DNA of 33,512 bases from Candidatus Zhuqueibacterota bacterium (GCA_016927835.1 JAFGMA010000127.1:1-33512); one strand, 5' to 3'. Positions 8,133 to 18,252 are shown, counted from the first letter of the stretch. The notes: generated by a model from the letters alone, not told the origin. Numbers and translations are program-made.

Positions 8133-10174
8133 GCAATTGGCGATTTGAATTTTCCGTTTTGGTCGCCGGCTTTCTGATGCTGCAATCGGGCACGTCGCAC
8201 GCTTTGAGTCTCCTCCAACAGGCGCAACCGGACACAACTGTCAAAAAGCACACTGTACCTGCCGATACGTCGCAGAAAGTGTCAGCGCCGGATTCGACTC
8301 AATTTCACACGCTACTTGATTCGATGCAATTAGCCTCTCCGGGGGCGGATTCATTGCAGCAGGTAAAGGCGAAAAAGCCTGCCAAGCCGACGATCAAGTT
8401 TCGTTCCGATAGTGTCGCTGCGATTGATACAAGTTGTCAGTTGGAACACGAGCAATTTTCGGTTTTTATTCACCAGGATACAGGGGATTTGCTCAGGCAA
8501 TTTGCCGGCAGCAATGCGATTGATCCGGTGAGTACCGGTCAACCGGAATATGTCGGTTTTCACGGTTTGCGATCCGAACAGACCACGATTTTGCTGAACG
8601 GCTGTCCCATCACGCACGATCAATTCGGTCCGCTTGATTTGAGTATCATTCCGGTCAAAGCGATTGACCGCATCGAGATCATCCGCGATCCTGCTGATTC
8701 GCCGTACCCAAATGCCGGGGGGGCGATCAATATTTGCACGCGAGAATACGAAGGCGCCAAACAGCCCGTGTCTTACGTGTTTTACAATAAGGGCGCGAAT
8801 AACTGCAGCGATGTTGATGTGATGTTCGGACAAAAAATTTCAACCAATGCGCGCCTGAACGCAGGCATTCTTTATACCAATTATGATGGTGACTATCCTC
8901 ACAGTCGGCACGAGTCTCAGAAAATTCGAAACCAGGTTTCATCGTACCTCGGTACGAACTGGCATGCGACTTATTTTTTACTTTACAACAAATTCGACAC
9001 AGATATTCCCGGCATCATTTATCCAGAAACCGGTTCGCCGGCGACGCCCGGGGCGCATGAAAAAATTGTGCGTTACGATCATACGGTAAATCTTCGTGGA
9101 AATGCGTTTGCCGATTCAACCGAGGATGTGGCAATCAATTTGTTTTATGTGAGTCAATATCATGAATTCAGAGATCATCCGAACAGCATCGATGAAATCA
9201 ATCGTAATCGTTTCGGTGGCATCCTGGCGGAGAGTTATTTCGAAATTGCCAATCAAAATATCACGGTGGGAAATGAAATTCAGGCACGGGCGATAAAGGG
9301 CGTCGGATCCGATCAGCATGTTCATTATAATAACAGGCTCTTTTTTCGGGACGTGATCGCTGTTTCAAGCCGGTTACGCGTGAAGCTTCTCGGGAGCTTT
9401 GAAACCCATTCTGTTTTCGGCTCTTATTTTTCGCCGAGTGGCACTGTGGAATTGATGGAGTATTGGGATTCAAAATTAGCGGTGAATGTTTCGCACGCCA
9501 GGCGATTGCCAAATTTTTTCGAGCTGTACCGGAACAATCGTTACCAACAAGGCAATTCTATCCTCAAACCTGAGGAGTTGAATTCGATTGAAGCCCGGCT
9601 ATCGCTGAAGCGATTCGAATATTTGAGAGCAAACACGAACGTGTATTGGCGCACGGTGAGGCGACCGGTGCGGATGATGGCAATTCCCGATACTGATCGG
9701 GTCACCTTTGCCAATTTTGATAAAAATAGTTTCTATGGCGCTGATATCGACCTGTACTGGCAAAGTCATCCCAGGTGGTATTGCGGTCTGCGCGCAGAGG
9801 TGTTAGTCGCTTATGATGAAACAGAGACACATCTGCCGGATTTGCCATTGTATAGCGGGCAGGCGTATTTCGGCTTTTTTCAGAATCTATTCAAGGATGA
9901 CATGAAATTGCACAGCCGATTCTATTTTCGCCTGCCTGGCACGAGATGGAGCCCGTATTATCGATTGCCGGCGAAACCATACAGCTTCACAACTGAGTTG
10001 GTTGAACTGCCGGCAGATCCGGTTCTGGATTTCAGAATAGTGGCTGTCATTCGAAGTGTCGAGTTTTTCTTCTCGATGGAAAATATATTGGGACGTAAAT
10101 ACCAGGTGAGATATGGCTATCCCGGACGCGGCAGAAGCATTCACTGGGGCTTAACCTGGAAATTCCTGGATTAA
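8129..10174 (+). CDS. TonB-dependent outer-membrane receptor
   Basis: This 681-residue protein starts with a signal peptide (hydrophobic core about 8-20, Ala-rich end near 25). A Thr/Ser/Pro/Asp-rich linker follows to about residue 95, then the plug domain (about 105-225; VGFHGLRSEQTTILLNG, IDRIEIIRDPADSPYPNAGG, AINI). The rest is a beta-barrel ending in SMENILGRKYQVRYGYPGR and a terminal WKFLD strand with the usual aromatic pattern. It imports a TonB-energised substrate such as a siderophore, cobalamin or oligosaccharide; nothing in the sequence fixes which. It lacks the carboxypeptidase-regulatory N-terminal domain of SusC, and no clear TonB box was seen. Its start overlaps the stop of the Cys-rich protein by 4 bases. 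Confidence 0.88.
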   Translation: MSNWRFEFSVLVAGFLMLQSGTSHALSLLQQAQPDTTVKKHTVPADTSQKVSAPDSTQFHTLLDSMQLASPGADSLQQVKAKKPAKPTIKFRSDSVAAIDTSCQLEHEQFSVFIHQDTGDLLRQFAGSNAIDPVSTGQPEYVGFHGLRSEQTTILLNGCPITHDQFGPLDLSIIPVKAIDRIEIIRDPADSPYPNAGGAINICTREYEGAKQPVSYVFYNKGANNCSDVDVMFGQKISTNARLNAGILYTNYDGDYPHSRHESQKIRNQVSSYLGTNWHATYFLLYNKFDTDIPGIIYPETGSPATPGAHEKIVRYDHTVNLRGNAFADSTEDVAINLFYVSQYHEFRDHPNSIDEINRNRFGGILAESYFEIANQNITVGNEIQARAIKGVGSDQHVHYNNRLFFRDVIAVSSRLRVKLLGSFETHSVFGSYFSPSGTVELMEYWDSKLAVNVSHARRLPNFFELYRNNRYQQGNSILKPEELNSIEARLSLKRFEYLRANTNVYWRTVRRPVRMMAIPDTDRVTFANFDKNSFYGADIDLYWQSHPRWYCGLRAEVLVAYDETETHLPDLPLYSGQAYFGFFQNLFKDDMKLHSRFYFRLPGTRWSPYYRLPAKPYSFTTELVELPADPVLDFRIVAVIRSVEFFFSMENILGRKYQVRYGYPGRGRSIHWGLTWKFLD

Positions 10175-10433
10175 AACCTTGGCGCGCTGACCGAAACGCG
10201 TCGTCCAGAATCACCTCATGCAAATTTTCGGATTCACTTGCTGCGCTGCATTCCGCGATAGAACAAGTATTCCCCGATTCACCCATCACGATAGTCTTAA
10301 TATCAGGATCGCGTTATTTACTGCTACGCGTGGTTGAATCCATTTGGATATTGACGGGTTGCACATCGATGCACTCCGAAGTACCAGGCATCGTGCAAAA
10401 AGATTATCAGTAGGAGCATTCGGGAGGGATAAT

Positions 10434-12191
10434 ATGAAATACAAAATCGCGGCAATCGCTCTCGGCTTGCTGATGTTGAACTCATGCGCCTGGCATCGCA
10501 AACAGGCGAAAGAACAAATCCGCCTTCCGGACTCAATTGATATGCTCTTCTCCGCGGTTGATGAATCGGAAACATTCGGCGATGCGGATAGCTTAATCGC
10601 AACGGTTGACAGCCTTTGCAGCGCCCCGATTATTGTTTCCGGAGCGCTGCATCTGGATAGCATCCAGGGGAAAATCGATCTCATGTTGAATGTCGATAGC
10701 GAAGATGTCGCGAATACCACACCGGCGCAGCATCAACGCCTGACCGTGTCGCTGAACGAATTCAAATTTCGTTCGCTGGTCAATGCTCAGGTTCGGATGA
10801 AACAGGCATTTCAGCAGGAAGAGCAGTACAGCGGATGTCGGTTCGATAAGCAGATATCGAACATGCTGCCGTATATCCAGGCGAATAAGCGTTATGGCAA
10901 AATTAAGTGCGACTTGCTCCTGCGAACCATCCGCAACCTGGATAGCCTTCAAGCACCTGATGCCCGAAAACGCGCCTGGCTGGCTATCGATAGAATGCTC
11001 GATGAAATTGACCTTCAGAAATCTGAAGTTGAATATGAGCCGTTTCAACGCAGTCCGCGCGGTATTTTCACCACAAAAGGTGAATTACTCGCAGCGTTGA
11101 AGCAGCAACGGGAAAATGAAAAAGACACAGCTATCTCACAACAAGCCGATGAAATTATCAGCAGAATTGGAAAACAGCTCTCCGAGCAAGTTGATTCAGC
11201 TTTTATTGACGAAGTTGAATTCGTGAAAGAAGCCAATCGCCGATTTCGGTTCGAACTGGCAAAATCAGATACGCTGTCATATCCTGAAGCGGTTTCAAAC
11301 GCAACGAAAAATCAGGCTGATCGTACGGCTGCCGATTGGTTTCATGAAGGTTACCATGCGCGCGATGATAAGCAAAAAATTCAGTGTTATTCCCGCGCCA
11401 TTGAGTTGGATCGTCGGTACATAGCTGCCTACAATAATCGCGGAAATGCATACATGAATCTGGGTTTGCTTCAACTGGCGCTGGCTGATTTCAATCAAAC
11501 GGTTAAATTGGATCCCCAATTTGCGCTGGCGTATATCAATCGCGGGAACGCATTCAAACAATTGAAGATGTATCCCGACGCACTTCAGGATTATTGCAGC
11601 GCGATTAAACTGGCGCCTTTTGTCAGTGCGGCTTATTTGAATCGCGGCAACGTGTACCAGAATCTGGGCAAAAATCAGGCGGCAATTCACGATTTTGAAA
11701 AAACCATTCAACTCGAACCCGAATCTTATTTAGCATATCATTATCGCGGGATAAGCTATGCGAATCTTGATTTATTCGAAGAAGCACTCAGCGATTTTTC
11801 TGAGGTTATCCGCCGGGAACCGAGCTTTGCACCGGCGTATCAGCATCGCGGAAATGCTTTCAGAGGGATGGGCAACGATTCGTTGGCAATCCGTGATTAT
11901 TTGCACGCCATCGAACTGGATTCCACGTACGCCGCGGCGTACAATAATCTCGGAATCAGCCATAAGAATTTGCATCAATATGATAAGGCGATCACGGCGC
12001 ATCGAAAGGCATTGGAAATTTCCCCTGACTATACCGCTGCGTATTATAATCTCGGTTGTGTCTATTGGGCGCTCCGGCAGTGGAACGAGGTTATCCGCAC
12101 CTGGGAGAAATGCCTTGAAATCGATCCCCTGCACGAAAATGCCCGCAAATGGTTAAAGAAAGCCAGGAGGGAAGCCAGCGATTCGAGATGA
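10434..12191 (+). CDS. TPR-repeat lipoprotein
   Basis: This 585-residue protein begins with a lipoprotein signal (hydrophobic stretch, then LNSC; lipidated Cys18). About 270 residues of mostly helical sequence without a recognised domain come next. About eight tetratricopeptide repeats follow from roughly residue 300 to the end (for example AAYNNRGNAYMNLGLLQLAL and AYINRGNAFKQLKMYPDAL). TPRs are protein-binding scaffolds; no partner is evident. The start at 10434 is set by GGGAGGG (10422-10428), 5 bases upstream, and by the lipobox; an upstream in-frame ATG has no such support. It lies 259 bases after the TonB receptor on the same strand and may share its cell-envelope context. Confidence 0.85.
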   Translation: MKYKIAAIALGLLMLNSCAWHRKQAKEQIRLPDSIDMLFSAVDESETFGDADSLIATVDSLCSAPIIVSGALHLDSIQGKIDLMLNVDSEDVANTTPAQHQRLTVSLNEFKFRSLVNAQVRMKQAFQQEEQYSGCRFDKQISNMLPYIQANKRYGKIKCDLLLRTIRNLDSLQAPDARKRAWLAIDRMLDEIDLQKSEVEYEPFQRSPRGIFTTKGELLAALKQQRENEKDTAISQQADEIISRIGKQLSEQVDSAFIDEVEFVKEANRRFRFELAKSDTLSYPEAVSNATKNQADRTAADWFHEGYHARDDKQKIQCYSRAIELDRRYIAAYNNRGNAYMNLGLLQLALADFNQTVKLDPQFALAYINRGNAFKQLKMYPDALQDYCSAIKLAPFVSAAYLNRGNVYQNLGKNQAAIHDFEKTIQLEPESYLAYHYRGISYANLDLFEEALSDFSEVIRREPSFAPAYQHRGNAFRGMGNDSLAIRDYLHAIELDSTYAAAYNNLGISHKNLHQYDKAITAHRKALEISPDYTAAYYNLGCVYWALRQWNEVIRTWEKCLEIDPLHENARKWLKKARREASDSR

Positions 12192-12446
12192 GACCAATGA
12201 GGTGTTGTTCGCCAAGGCATGCACGGGGGAATATTTTAACAGCAGATCGCGTTGACAGGTTGTTCCCGTTGAAAGCGCAGCATTTGCAATGAATTTTAAT
12301 AAAGCGCCACTGGATTTTCATTGATACTAAAAATTAAAATAATGATAACAATTTGGCAGATATTGCGTAAAGTATCTGATACCCTCTTTTTCCGTAAGAT
12401 GTTCGGATGGATAGGGAGCATCCTCAAATCACCTTCATAAAACTGA

Positions 12447-12553
12447 TTGAGGAGATGGGATAAAATAAGTTACCCATTCAAATTTATTAAGTGGCTATTG
12501 GTCAAAATTATTTTTGAGCAAAATATCCAGATCGTTTTATCCCACCTCCTGAA
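12447..12553 (-). mobile_element. 107-bp MITE-like element, copy B
   Basis: The inverted ends (12447-12465 and 12535-12553) differ at 2 of 19 positions. The reverse complement aligns to copy A over all 107 bases with about 21 differences and no gap. It lies 88 bases before the first supported start of the propeller kinase, and that reading frame is open through the element. Confidence 0.85.
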
Positions 12554-12641
12554 TAATTCGTCTTCTGTTTTGATAGCAAGGACTGCTCCGAAACGGAAGA
12601 ACAAGGTTCATATCATTCGAAACCTGAAAATTAAATCAATT

Positions 12642-15600
12642 ATGCGCCGAATGGATCAAACACCTTTTTCCTGCCAAAGCTGTTTCGGTTACTTGAATAA
12701 TATTGTGCCGACTCGCCTGAGATTGATCACTCACCGGATTGAGGCACAACTGCGCTTTTCCCGTCTTAATCATTGCCCGGAAACACCTTCAAATAGATTT
12801 CGCAGCGCCTCGAGATCAAGGGTAGCCGGTATTTTCCTGTTACTTTTGATGGCGCTTCAGCTCGCCTCCGCGCAACACCAGGATATTAAATTCGATTGCC
12901 TTACCCTGGAAGACGGGCTTTCGCAAACGACGGTGCTGTCAATTCTGCAGGACCGCACCGGATTCCTGTGGTTTGGCACGATTGACGGTCTGAATCGCTT
13001 CGATGGGTATACATTTACAATTTATTCCAATAATCCCGCTGATCCGCATTCGCTTTCAGACGACTGGATTACATCGATGTATATCGACAAGCGCGGAACG
13101 CTCTGGACAGGAACATTGCGCGAGGGACTCAATCGATACAATTTTGAAACCGATGATTTCAAACATTATAAGCCCGACATCCCGTTGGTTGATGCGCCCG
13201 TGTTCAGGAGAACGCTTACCACACTGCCCAGCATTTTCACTTTTTTCAACAGCAATACGATCAAGGCGATTTGCGAGGATCACAACGGAACGTTATGGAT
13301 CGGAACATTTGGAAACGGAATATTCAACTTCGATAGCAAACAGGAACAATTTGCCCGTTTTGTCATCGGCGATTCGAGCGCGTATAGTTTGGCTCAAAAT
13401 ATTATGGTGATCTGTGAAACTTCCCGTGGAGATCACCATGACCTGTGGTTTGGGACATTTGGCGGAGGCTTGATTCGATACAACGAACAAGCCGGTTTCA
13501 GATATTACACGCATAATCCCGCTGATTCTAACAGCCTGTGCGACAATCGAATCACGACAATTTATGCGGACACCGAGGTGGGACGTGAAATTTTGTGGAT
13601 CGGAACGCTCGGCGGGGGGCTTCAAAAGTTGGATATTGAAAGCGGAAAGATTACGCATTTTATGCATCAATCTGCCGGATCATCGGGCTTGAGCGATAAT
13701 AATATCCTTTCAATTTTGAAGGATAAATCAGGCATCTATTGGATCGGAACGTTGAATGGCGGATTGAATAAATTTAATTTAAATGGCTCACAGTTTTCAC
13801 TCTATTTGCATGATCCGTTCAATCCGAACAGTCTCGGAAGCAATGAAGTGCTTTCGCTCTTCCAGGACAAATCCGGCATTATCTGGGTTGGTACCAATCT
13901 GGGCGATGGTATCAATAAATTCGATAGCGGAAAAAAGAAATTCACCCGCTTTTTTCACGATCCTTCCAATCCGAACGGATTAAGCGACAATGTGATATTT
14001 TCCATTTATGAAGACCGCGCAGGTATTCTCTGGATTGGTACCTACCAGGGGGGACTCAACCGATTCGATCGCTTTAAAAACGAATACAGGCACTATCGAT
14101 ACAATCCCGCGGATGCGGGCAGCTTGAGCGATGATCATGTTCGATCGATTTTTGAGGATAGCCGGGGCAATTTATGGATCGGCACGTTCAACGGCGGATT
14201 GAATTGTCTCGACCGAAATACCGGCAAATTCGAGCATTTTGTGCATAATCCCTCCGATTCGACCACGCTGAGTGCCAACCAGGTGCGGGCTATTCATGAA
14301 GATAGTCACGGAAATCTGTGGATCGGCACATTCGGAGGCGGACTGAATAAATTCAACAGGCAATCCGGCACATTCACGCATTATCGACACGATCCATCCG
14401 ACAGCACCAGCCTGAGTGATGACCGGATATACAGCATTCTCCAGGATAGTTCGGGAACGCTGTGGATTACGACCTTCAACGGCGGTTTAAATAAGTTCGA
14501 TCGGGAAGCCGGGATTTTCACTGCAAATCAACACGATCCGTTCAACGTGAACAGCCTGAGCGATAACCGGGTATTTACGATTTGCCCTGATCCCGGCGAT
14601 CTGGATGTCATCTGGCTCGGAACTTCGGGCGGCGGCTTAAACAGGTTCGATATCCGGAACAATCGCTTCACTCGCTACACCCAACAAAATGGCTTGCCCA
14701 ATAATGTCGTTTATGGGATTTTGCCGGATGAGTCGGGCAACCTCTGGATTAGTACTAATAAAGGTATTTCGAAATTTCAACCGAAGACCGACACCTTCAC
14801 CAATTATGACCTGACCGATGGGCTGCAGAGCGATGAGTTCAATGCCGGCGCCTATTTTAAAAGCAAAAGCGGAGAGATGTTTTTTGGCGGCATTAAAGGA
14901 TTTAATTGCTTTTATCCTGACAAGATTCAAATAAATACCCATATACCGCAAGTCGTCATTACTTCATTCAAGATACATGATACCGAAATGAAGCATCTCA
15001 TTCACGCGAATTCCGTGTTGCCTAAAATTGAATTAGGGTATGATGAAAATTACATTTCATTTGAATTTTCCGCGCTGGATTATACCAAGTTAGGAAAGAA
15101 TCAATTTGCCTATAAATTAGAAGGACTCAATAATGATTGGCTGCTCTGCAGCACGCGACGTTTTGCCAATTACACAAATCTCGATCCCGGGGAATATACA
15201 TTTCAGGTAAAGGGATCAAATAGCGACGGTGTCTGGAATAATGAGGGCGCTTTTGTGAAATTCCGGATAAAGCCACCCTATTGGTCTACCTGGTGGTTTT
15301 ACCTGTTGACAACCATCATCGTTTCATTGGGTGCGGTGCTCTTTTATCGTTACCGGCTCAAAGAGAATATCAAGCGATCGCTTGAAATAGAACGCATCCG
15401 AATGGCGGAAAATGAGCGCGTTCGCAAAACCCTGGCGGCGGATTTCCACGATGAATTGGGGCAAAAGCTGACGCGAATCTCGCTGTTCAGCGAAATCCTG
15501 AAGCGCAAACTCGGGAAAGCATTGCTGGATGCTGATCAGTATATCGATAAAATTATTGAAGTTTCAAAAGAACTATCTCAAAGTACGCGCGATTTTATCT

Positions 15601-16034
15601 GGACCCTGGATCCGGATCAGGATACGCTGCATGATGCTATGATCTACCTTAAAGATTTCGGTGACGACATGTTCGATAAAACCGGCATCGAATTCAGGGT
15701 GAGCGGAATTTCCAACGAGTTGAAGCAGGTGCGGCTGCCGGTTGAATGGCGCCGACATTTGACTTTGATTTTCAAAGAAGCCATGAATAATGTGCTCAAA
15801 CATGCCGATTGTAAAAAGGTAGCTTTCAAAATAGAATTTGCTCACAAGCAGTTGATGATTTCGCTTACGGATGATGGTGTCGGGTATGATCACGGAAAAA
15901 TATCCGAAGGCAAGGGAATTCACAATATGAAGCACCGTGCCAAAGCGATTGGCAGCCAAATTACATTCAGTTCAGAAAATGGGCAGGGAACAATCATTTG
16001 CTTCAGCGGTGAAATGCCCCAAACGGGTTATTGA
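12642..16034 (+). CDS. Propeller-sensor histidine kinase (14 Reg_prop blades, Y_Y_Y, HisKA_3, HATPase)
   Basis: About 1130 residues. A hydrophobic signal (FLLLLMALQLASA) ends near residue 78 after an unusually long N-region. Fourteen repeats of the LSDNxIxSIxEDxxGxLWIGT-GGLNKF type follow (about 85-770), enough for two seven-bladed propellers, then a Y_Y_Y domain (about 775-875). One membrane helix (about 883-905), a HisKA_3 domain with phospho-acceptor His936 in DFHDELGQ, and an HATPase domain (EAMNNVLKHA, DDGVGYD, GKGIHNM) complete it. Such sensors detect periplasmic glycan fragments. Unlike Bacteroides hybrid systems it carries no receiver or AraC domain; the NarL-type regulator just downstream is the likely partner. 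The start is uncertain: the ATGs at 12642 and 12651 both lack a clear ribosome binding site. Confidence 0.9.
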   Translation: MRRMDQTPFSCQSCFGYLNNIVPTRLRLITHRIEAQLRFSRLNHCPETPSNRFRSASRSRVAGIFLLLLMALQLASAQHQDIKFDCLTLEDGLSQTTVLSILQDRTGFLWFGTIDGLNRFDGYTFTIYSNNPADPHSLSDDWITSMYIDKRGTLWTGTLREGLNRYNFETDDFKHYKPDIPLVDAPVFRRTLTTLPSIFTFFNSNTIKAICEDHNGTLWIGTFGNGIFNFDSKQEQFARFVIGDSSAYSLAQNIMVICETSRGDHHDLWFGTFGGGLIRYNEQAGFRYYTHNPADSNSLCDNRITTIYADTEVGREILWIGTLGGGLQKLDIESGKITHFMHQSAGSSGLSDNNILSILKDKSGIYWIGTLNGGLNKFNLNGSQFSLYLHDPFNPNSLGSNEVLSLFQDKSGIIWVGTNLGDGINKFDSGKKKFTRFFHDPSNPNGLSDNVIFSIYEDRAGILWIGTYQGGLNRFDRFKNEYRHYRYNPADAGSLSDDHVRSIFEDSRGNLWIGTFNGGLNCLDRNTGKFEHFVHNPSDSTTLSANQVRAIHEDSHGNLWIGTFGGGLNKFNRQSGTFTHYRHDPSDSTSLSDDRIYSILQDSSGTLWITTFNGGLNKFDREAGIFTANQHDPFNVNSLSDNRVFTICPDPGDLDVIWLGTSGGGLNRFDIRNNRFTRYTQQNGLPNNVVYGILPDESGNLWISTNKGISKFQPKTDTFTNYDLTDGLQSDEFNAGAYFKSKSGEMFFGGIKGFNCFYPDKIQINTHIPQVVITSFKIHDTEMKHLIHANSVLPKIELGYDENYISFEFSALDYTKLGKNQFAYKLEGLNNDWLLCSTRRFANYTNLDPGEYTFQVKGSNSDGVWNNEGAFVKFRIKPPYWSTWWFYLLTTIIVSLGAVLFYRYRLKENIKRSLEIERIRMAENERVRKTLAADFHDELGQKLTRISLFSEILKRKLGKALLDADQYIDKIIEVSKELSQSTRDFIWTLDPDQDTLHDAMIYLKDFGDDMFDKTGIEFRVSGISNELKQVRLPVEWRRHLTLIFKEAMNNVLKHADCKKVAFKIEFAHKQLMISLTDDGVGYDHGKISEGKGIHNMKHRAKAIGSQITFSSENGQGTIICFSGEMPQTGY

Positions 16035-16243
16035 ATTTTTAGCGTGTTTGACGTAATTTCAACTGAAATCTGAATGCGGCGTATCGTGATGCATGTTGTC
16101 CTTGCGCATTCTGCTAAAGAACCGCCGTGATGCGCCTGTATCCCCGGATTTGGTATTGCATTCAACAGAAAGAAATTAACAGCATGCAAAAAATTATCAA
16201 TTTCCAGCGACCCGATGTTGGACTGATGCAAAGGAACAGTAAA

Positions 16244-16867
16244 ATGATTGATGTAATAATTGTAGAAGATGATGATGAAATACGCGAGAGCCTCGCGATA
16301 TTAATCAATGGCACTGCCGGATATTCCTGTGTCGATACTTTCGGCGATTGCGAGACAGCTATCCCGGCGATCCTCGGCGATCCACCGGATGTGGTATTGA
16401 TGGATATCGGGCTTCCCGGAATGAGCGGAATTGAAGGAATCAGACAACTCAAGAAGAAATTAACGGATATCGATATTCTGGTACTTACCGTCCACGGTGA
16501 CAGTCGGTTGGTATTCGAGGCATTGTGTGCCGGCGCTTGCGGCTATCTGCTCAAAGATACGCAACCGGTTAAACTGCTGGAAGCTATCAAAGAGGCTAAT
16601 GATGGCGGTGCGCCAATGAGCACCCAGATTGCCCGAATGGTCGTGAGCTCCTTCAAAACATTTCCGCATTCCAGCCTGACGCTGCGGGAGACGGAAGTCT
16701 TGACCCAGTTGTGCAAAGGCAAAAGCTATAAAATGATCGCCGAGACGCTCTTCATAAGCGAGGAAACTGTACGGCGCCATATTAAGAATATCTACAAAAA
16801 ACTCGAAGTCGGCTCCAAATCGGAAGCCGTTGCCAAAGCCCTGAAAGAAAAACTGGTCTATATTTGA
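16244..16867 (+). CDS. NarL/LuxR-family response regulator
   Basis: This 207-residue protein has a receiver domain (IIVEDDDEIRESL, phospho-acceptor Asp54 in VVLMDIGLPG, LTVHG, LLKDTQP) and a C-terminal LuxR-type helix-turn-helix (LTLRETEVLTQLCKGKSYKM, then IAETLFISEETVRRHIKNIY). HisKA_3 kinases usually pair with NarL-type regulators, and the propeller kinase ends 210 bases upstream, so the two should form one phosphorelay. The start at 16244 is set by AAGGA (16230-16234) and by the receiver beginning at once; upstream in-frame ATGs would add a tail of about 39 residues with no domain. The likely targets are the SusC/SusD genes downstream. Confidence 0.9.
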   Translation: MIDVIIVEDDDEIRESLAILINGTAGYSCVDTFGDCETAIPAILGDPPDVVLMDIGLPGMSGIEGIRQLKKKLTDIDILVLTVHGDSRLVFEALCAGACGYLLKDTQPVKLLEAIKEANDGGAPMSTQIARMVVSSFKTFPHSSLTLRETEVLTQLCKGKSYKMIAETLFISEETVRRHIKNIYKKLEVGSKSEAVAKALKEKLVYI

Positions 16868-16881
16868 TACACAAATCCTTC

Positions 16882-16905
16882 AGGAGTGCCAAAGCTTGCT
16901 TTGGC
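16882..16905. repeat. Dispersed hairpin repeat, copy 2
   Basis: AGGAGT precedes GCCAAAGC/GCTTTGGC with a 2-nt loop, 15 bases after the stop of the NarL-type regulator. Compared with copies at 1478-1500 and 27345-27368 both stem arms change together (GCG/CGC to GCC/GGC), so the pairing is kept. No T-run follows. Confidence 0.75.
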
Positions 16906-17030
16906 AAACCTTGCCAATCGAGCGGGCATACAAAATCGATCCGCGCTTTTTCTCACTATTTATCCAGCTTTTATTGTTTTTTCCACAAATCACTCTAAAA
17001 TCGGCATATAAAAATCACCCATTCGGGTAA

Positions 17031-17059
17031 TTGAAATCCCGCCTGTTTATTCATATATT
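17031..17059 (+). promoter_or_regulatory. Sigma-70-like promoter of the single-domain receiver gene
   Basis: TTGAAA (17031-17036), 17 bp, TATATT (17054-17059), about 60 bases before the GTG start at 17123. The -10 box is identical to those at 7774 and 30869. Confidence 0.6.
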
Positions 17060-17122
17060 TTTCACTCCGACTAATTTACCTCAAAAAATATGTTTATGAT
17101 TGCTAATTTGTAAGGCGATATT

Positions 17123-17521
17123 GTGAAACGTCTTTTAGTGATTGAAGATGATTTGAATACACGCTCAGGATTAATTGAATTGCTGCAGGATGAAGGGTAT
17201 GTAGTTCTGGGTGCACGGTTTGGATTCGAGGCGTTGAAGCTGATTTCGACTGAAGCCATCGATATGGTTCTTTGCGATTACAGTTTGCCCGATTTAGACG
17301 GGCTTCAGGTTTGTCAGGAAGTAAAGAAGCATCGACCGGAGATTTTGCTATTCCTGATAACCGGTTTTTGTAATTCAAAAATGATCAACACGGCGCAGGA
17401 ATGCGGCGTTGAGAGAATTTTCACCAAACCATTGATGCTGGATGACCTGTTTCAAATGCTGTTATGTTATTCAAAAAACCAGTGTACGTCTCGCAAAGAG
17501 TCACAGCCGGTATCTGCATGA
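17123..17521 (+). CDS. Single-domain response regulator (CheY-like receiver)
   Basis: This 132-residue protein is a receiver domain only: LLVIEDDLNTRSGLIELLQ with the acidic pair at 9-10, phospho-acceptor Asp52 in VLCDYSLPDLDG, the switch Thr in FLITGF, and the conserved Lys in IFTKP. No DNA-binding or enzyme domain follows, so it would work as a phosphate relay, a phosphate sink or a protein-binding switch. The start is GTG, supported by AAGG about 7 bases upstream; its own promoter (TTGAAA-17-TATATT) lies before it. It stands between the propeller kinase/NarL pair and SusC, so cross-talk with that kinase is possible but unproven. Confidence 0.87.
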   Translation: MKRLLVIEDDLNTRSGLIELLQDEGYVVLGARFGFEALKLISTEAIDMVLCDYSLPDLDGLQVCQEVKKHRPEILLFLITGFCNSKMINTAQECGVERIFTKPLMLDDLFQMLLCYSKNQCTSRKESQPVSA

Positions 17522-17954
17522 TAGCCAAAATGAGTTGACAGAACTTTTTGTTTCAGTTTTACAGTCGAGTCTTTATCAGCCTCATTTGCAGGTTTCATAA
17601 ACAATGCATCAACAAATAGAGACCTGTACTGCTGGCTGAGGCGCCGGCGGATAGCAAATAGCCATGTCCATGTTTCTTCCTCCACAGGGCAGAGCTGGAG
17701 AAAGCCAGGCTTCGGCTCTGCCCGGTTCTAAATTGAAATGAATAAGCAACTAAAAAGCGTTAACCTATAACCTGAAAATAAGGCGACATAGTTCCTTCGT
17801 GTTTCATGAAGCACCGCCTGCATCAACTGGTTATCGAAATTCAGTGGAAATATGTTGTCGCTTCGAACCATGCAGGTGATGGATTTCTATATCCGGAATC
17901 AACTTTACTGCTTCGTTTGATAGATATTTTTTAAATTTTTGCTGAGCTCAGGCA
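17522..17954. other. Non-coding region with one stable hairpin
   Basis: A perfect 9-bp inverted repeat GGGCAGAGC/GCTCTGCCC (17687-17695 and 17715-17723) encloses a 19-base loop that can itself pair in part. No gene can be supported here; an open frame on the minus strand at 17467-17685 runs into the receiver gene and matches nothing known. Confidence 0.55.
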
Positions 17955-18144
17955 TGAGTCATTAGACTTCTTCAAAATAGAACTAAAGCCAGCTCATCCT
18001 TCGACTCCGCTCAGGATGAAGCTTCGCTTATTCGATTGATAATTATTAAACTTAGGAGTTCATGGTGAGCGGAGCGGTCCGCCGCTGCGGTCGAACCATG
18101 ATAGATCTCGAAAAATACCAATTTTGCAGAAGTCTAATGAGTCA
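17955..18144. mobile_element. MITE-like element F (190 bp)
   Basis: The terminal inverted repeats of 24 bp (17955-17978 and 18121-18144) differ at two positions and contain CATTAGACTTCT. Inside lies CCTTCGACTCCGCTCAGGAT, a word also present in the repeat at 22826-22938, and a second part (GAGCGGAGCGGTCCGCCGCT). No coding capacity. It lies about 110 bases before SusC, in what should be the SusC promoter region. Confidence 0.75.
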
Positions 18145-18252
18145 AAAGAAAGGAGGTGGGTCGAAAGCAGCGTATAAAATTAAATCACGAAAATTCTGCA
18201 AAAAATCTCGTTAACTTTAAGCAATCTGAGAATAACCCATTGGAGGGAAAGG

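Noticed and set aside
17467..17685. Minus-strand 72-codon open frame overlapping the single-domain receiver
   Set aside because: It overlaps the receiver gene and matches no family known to me.
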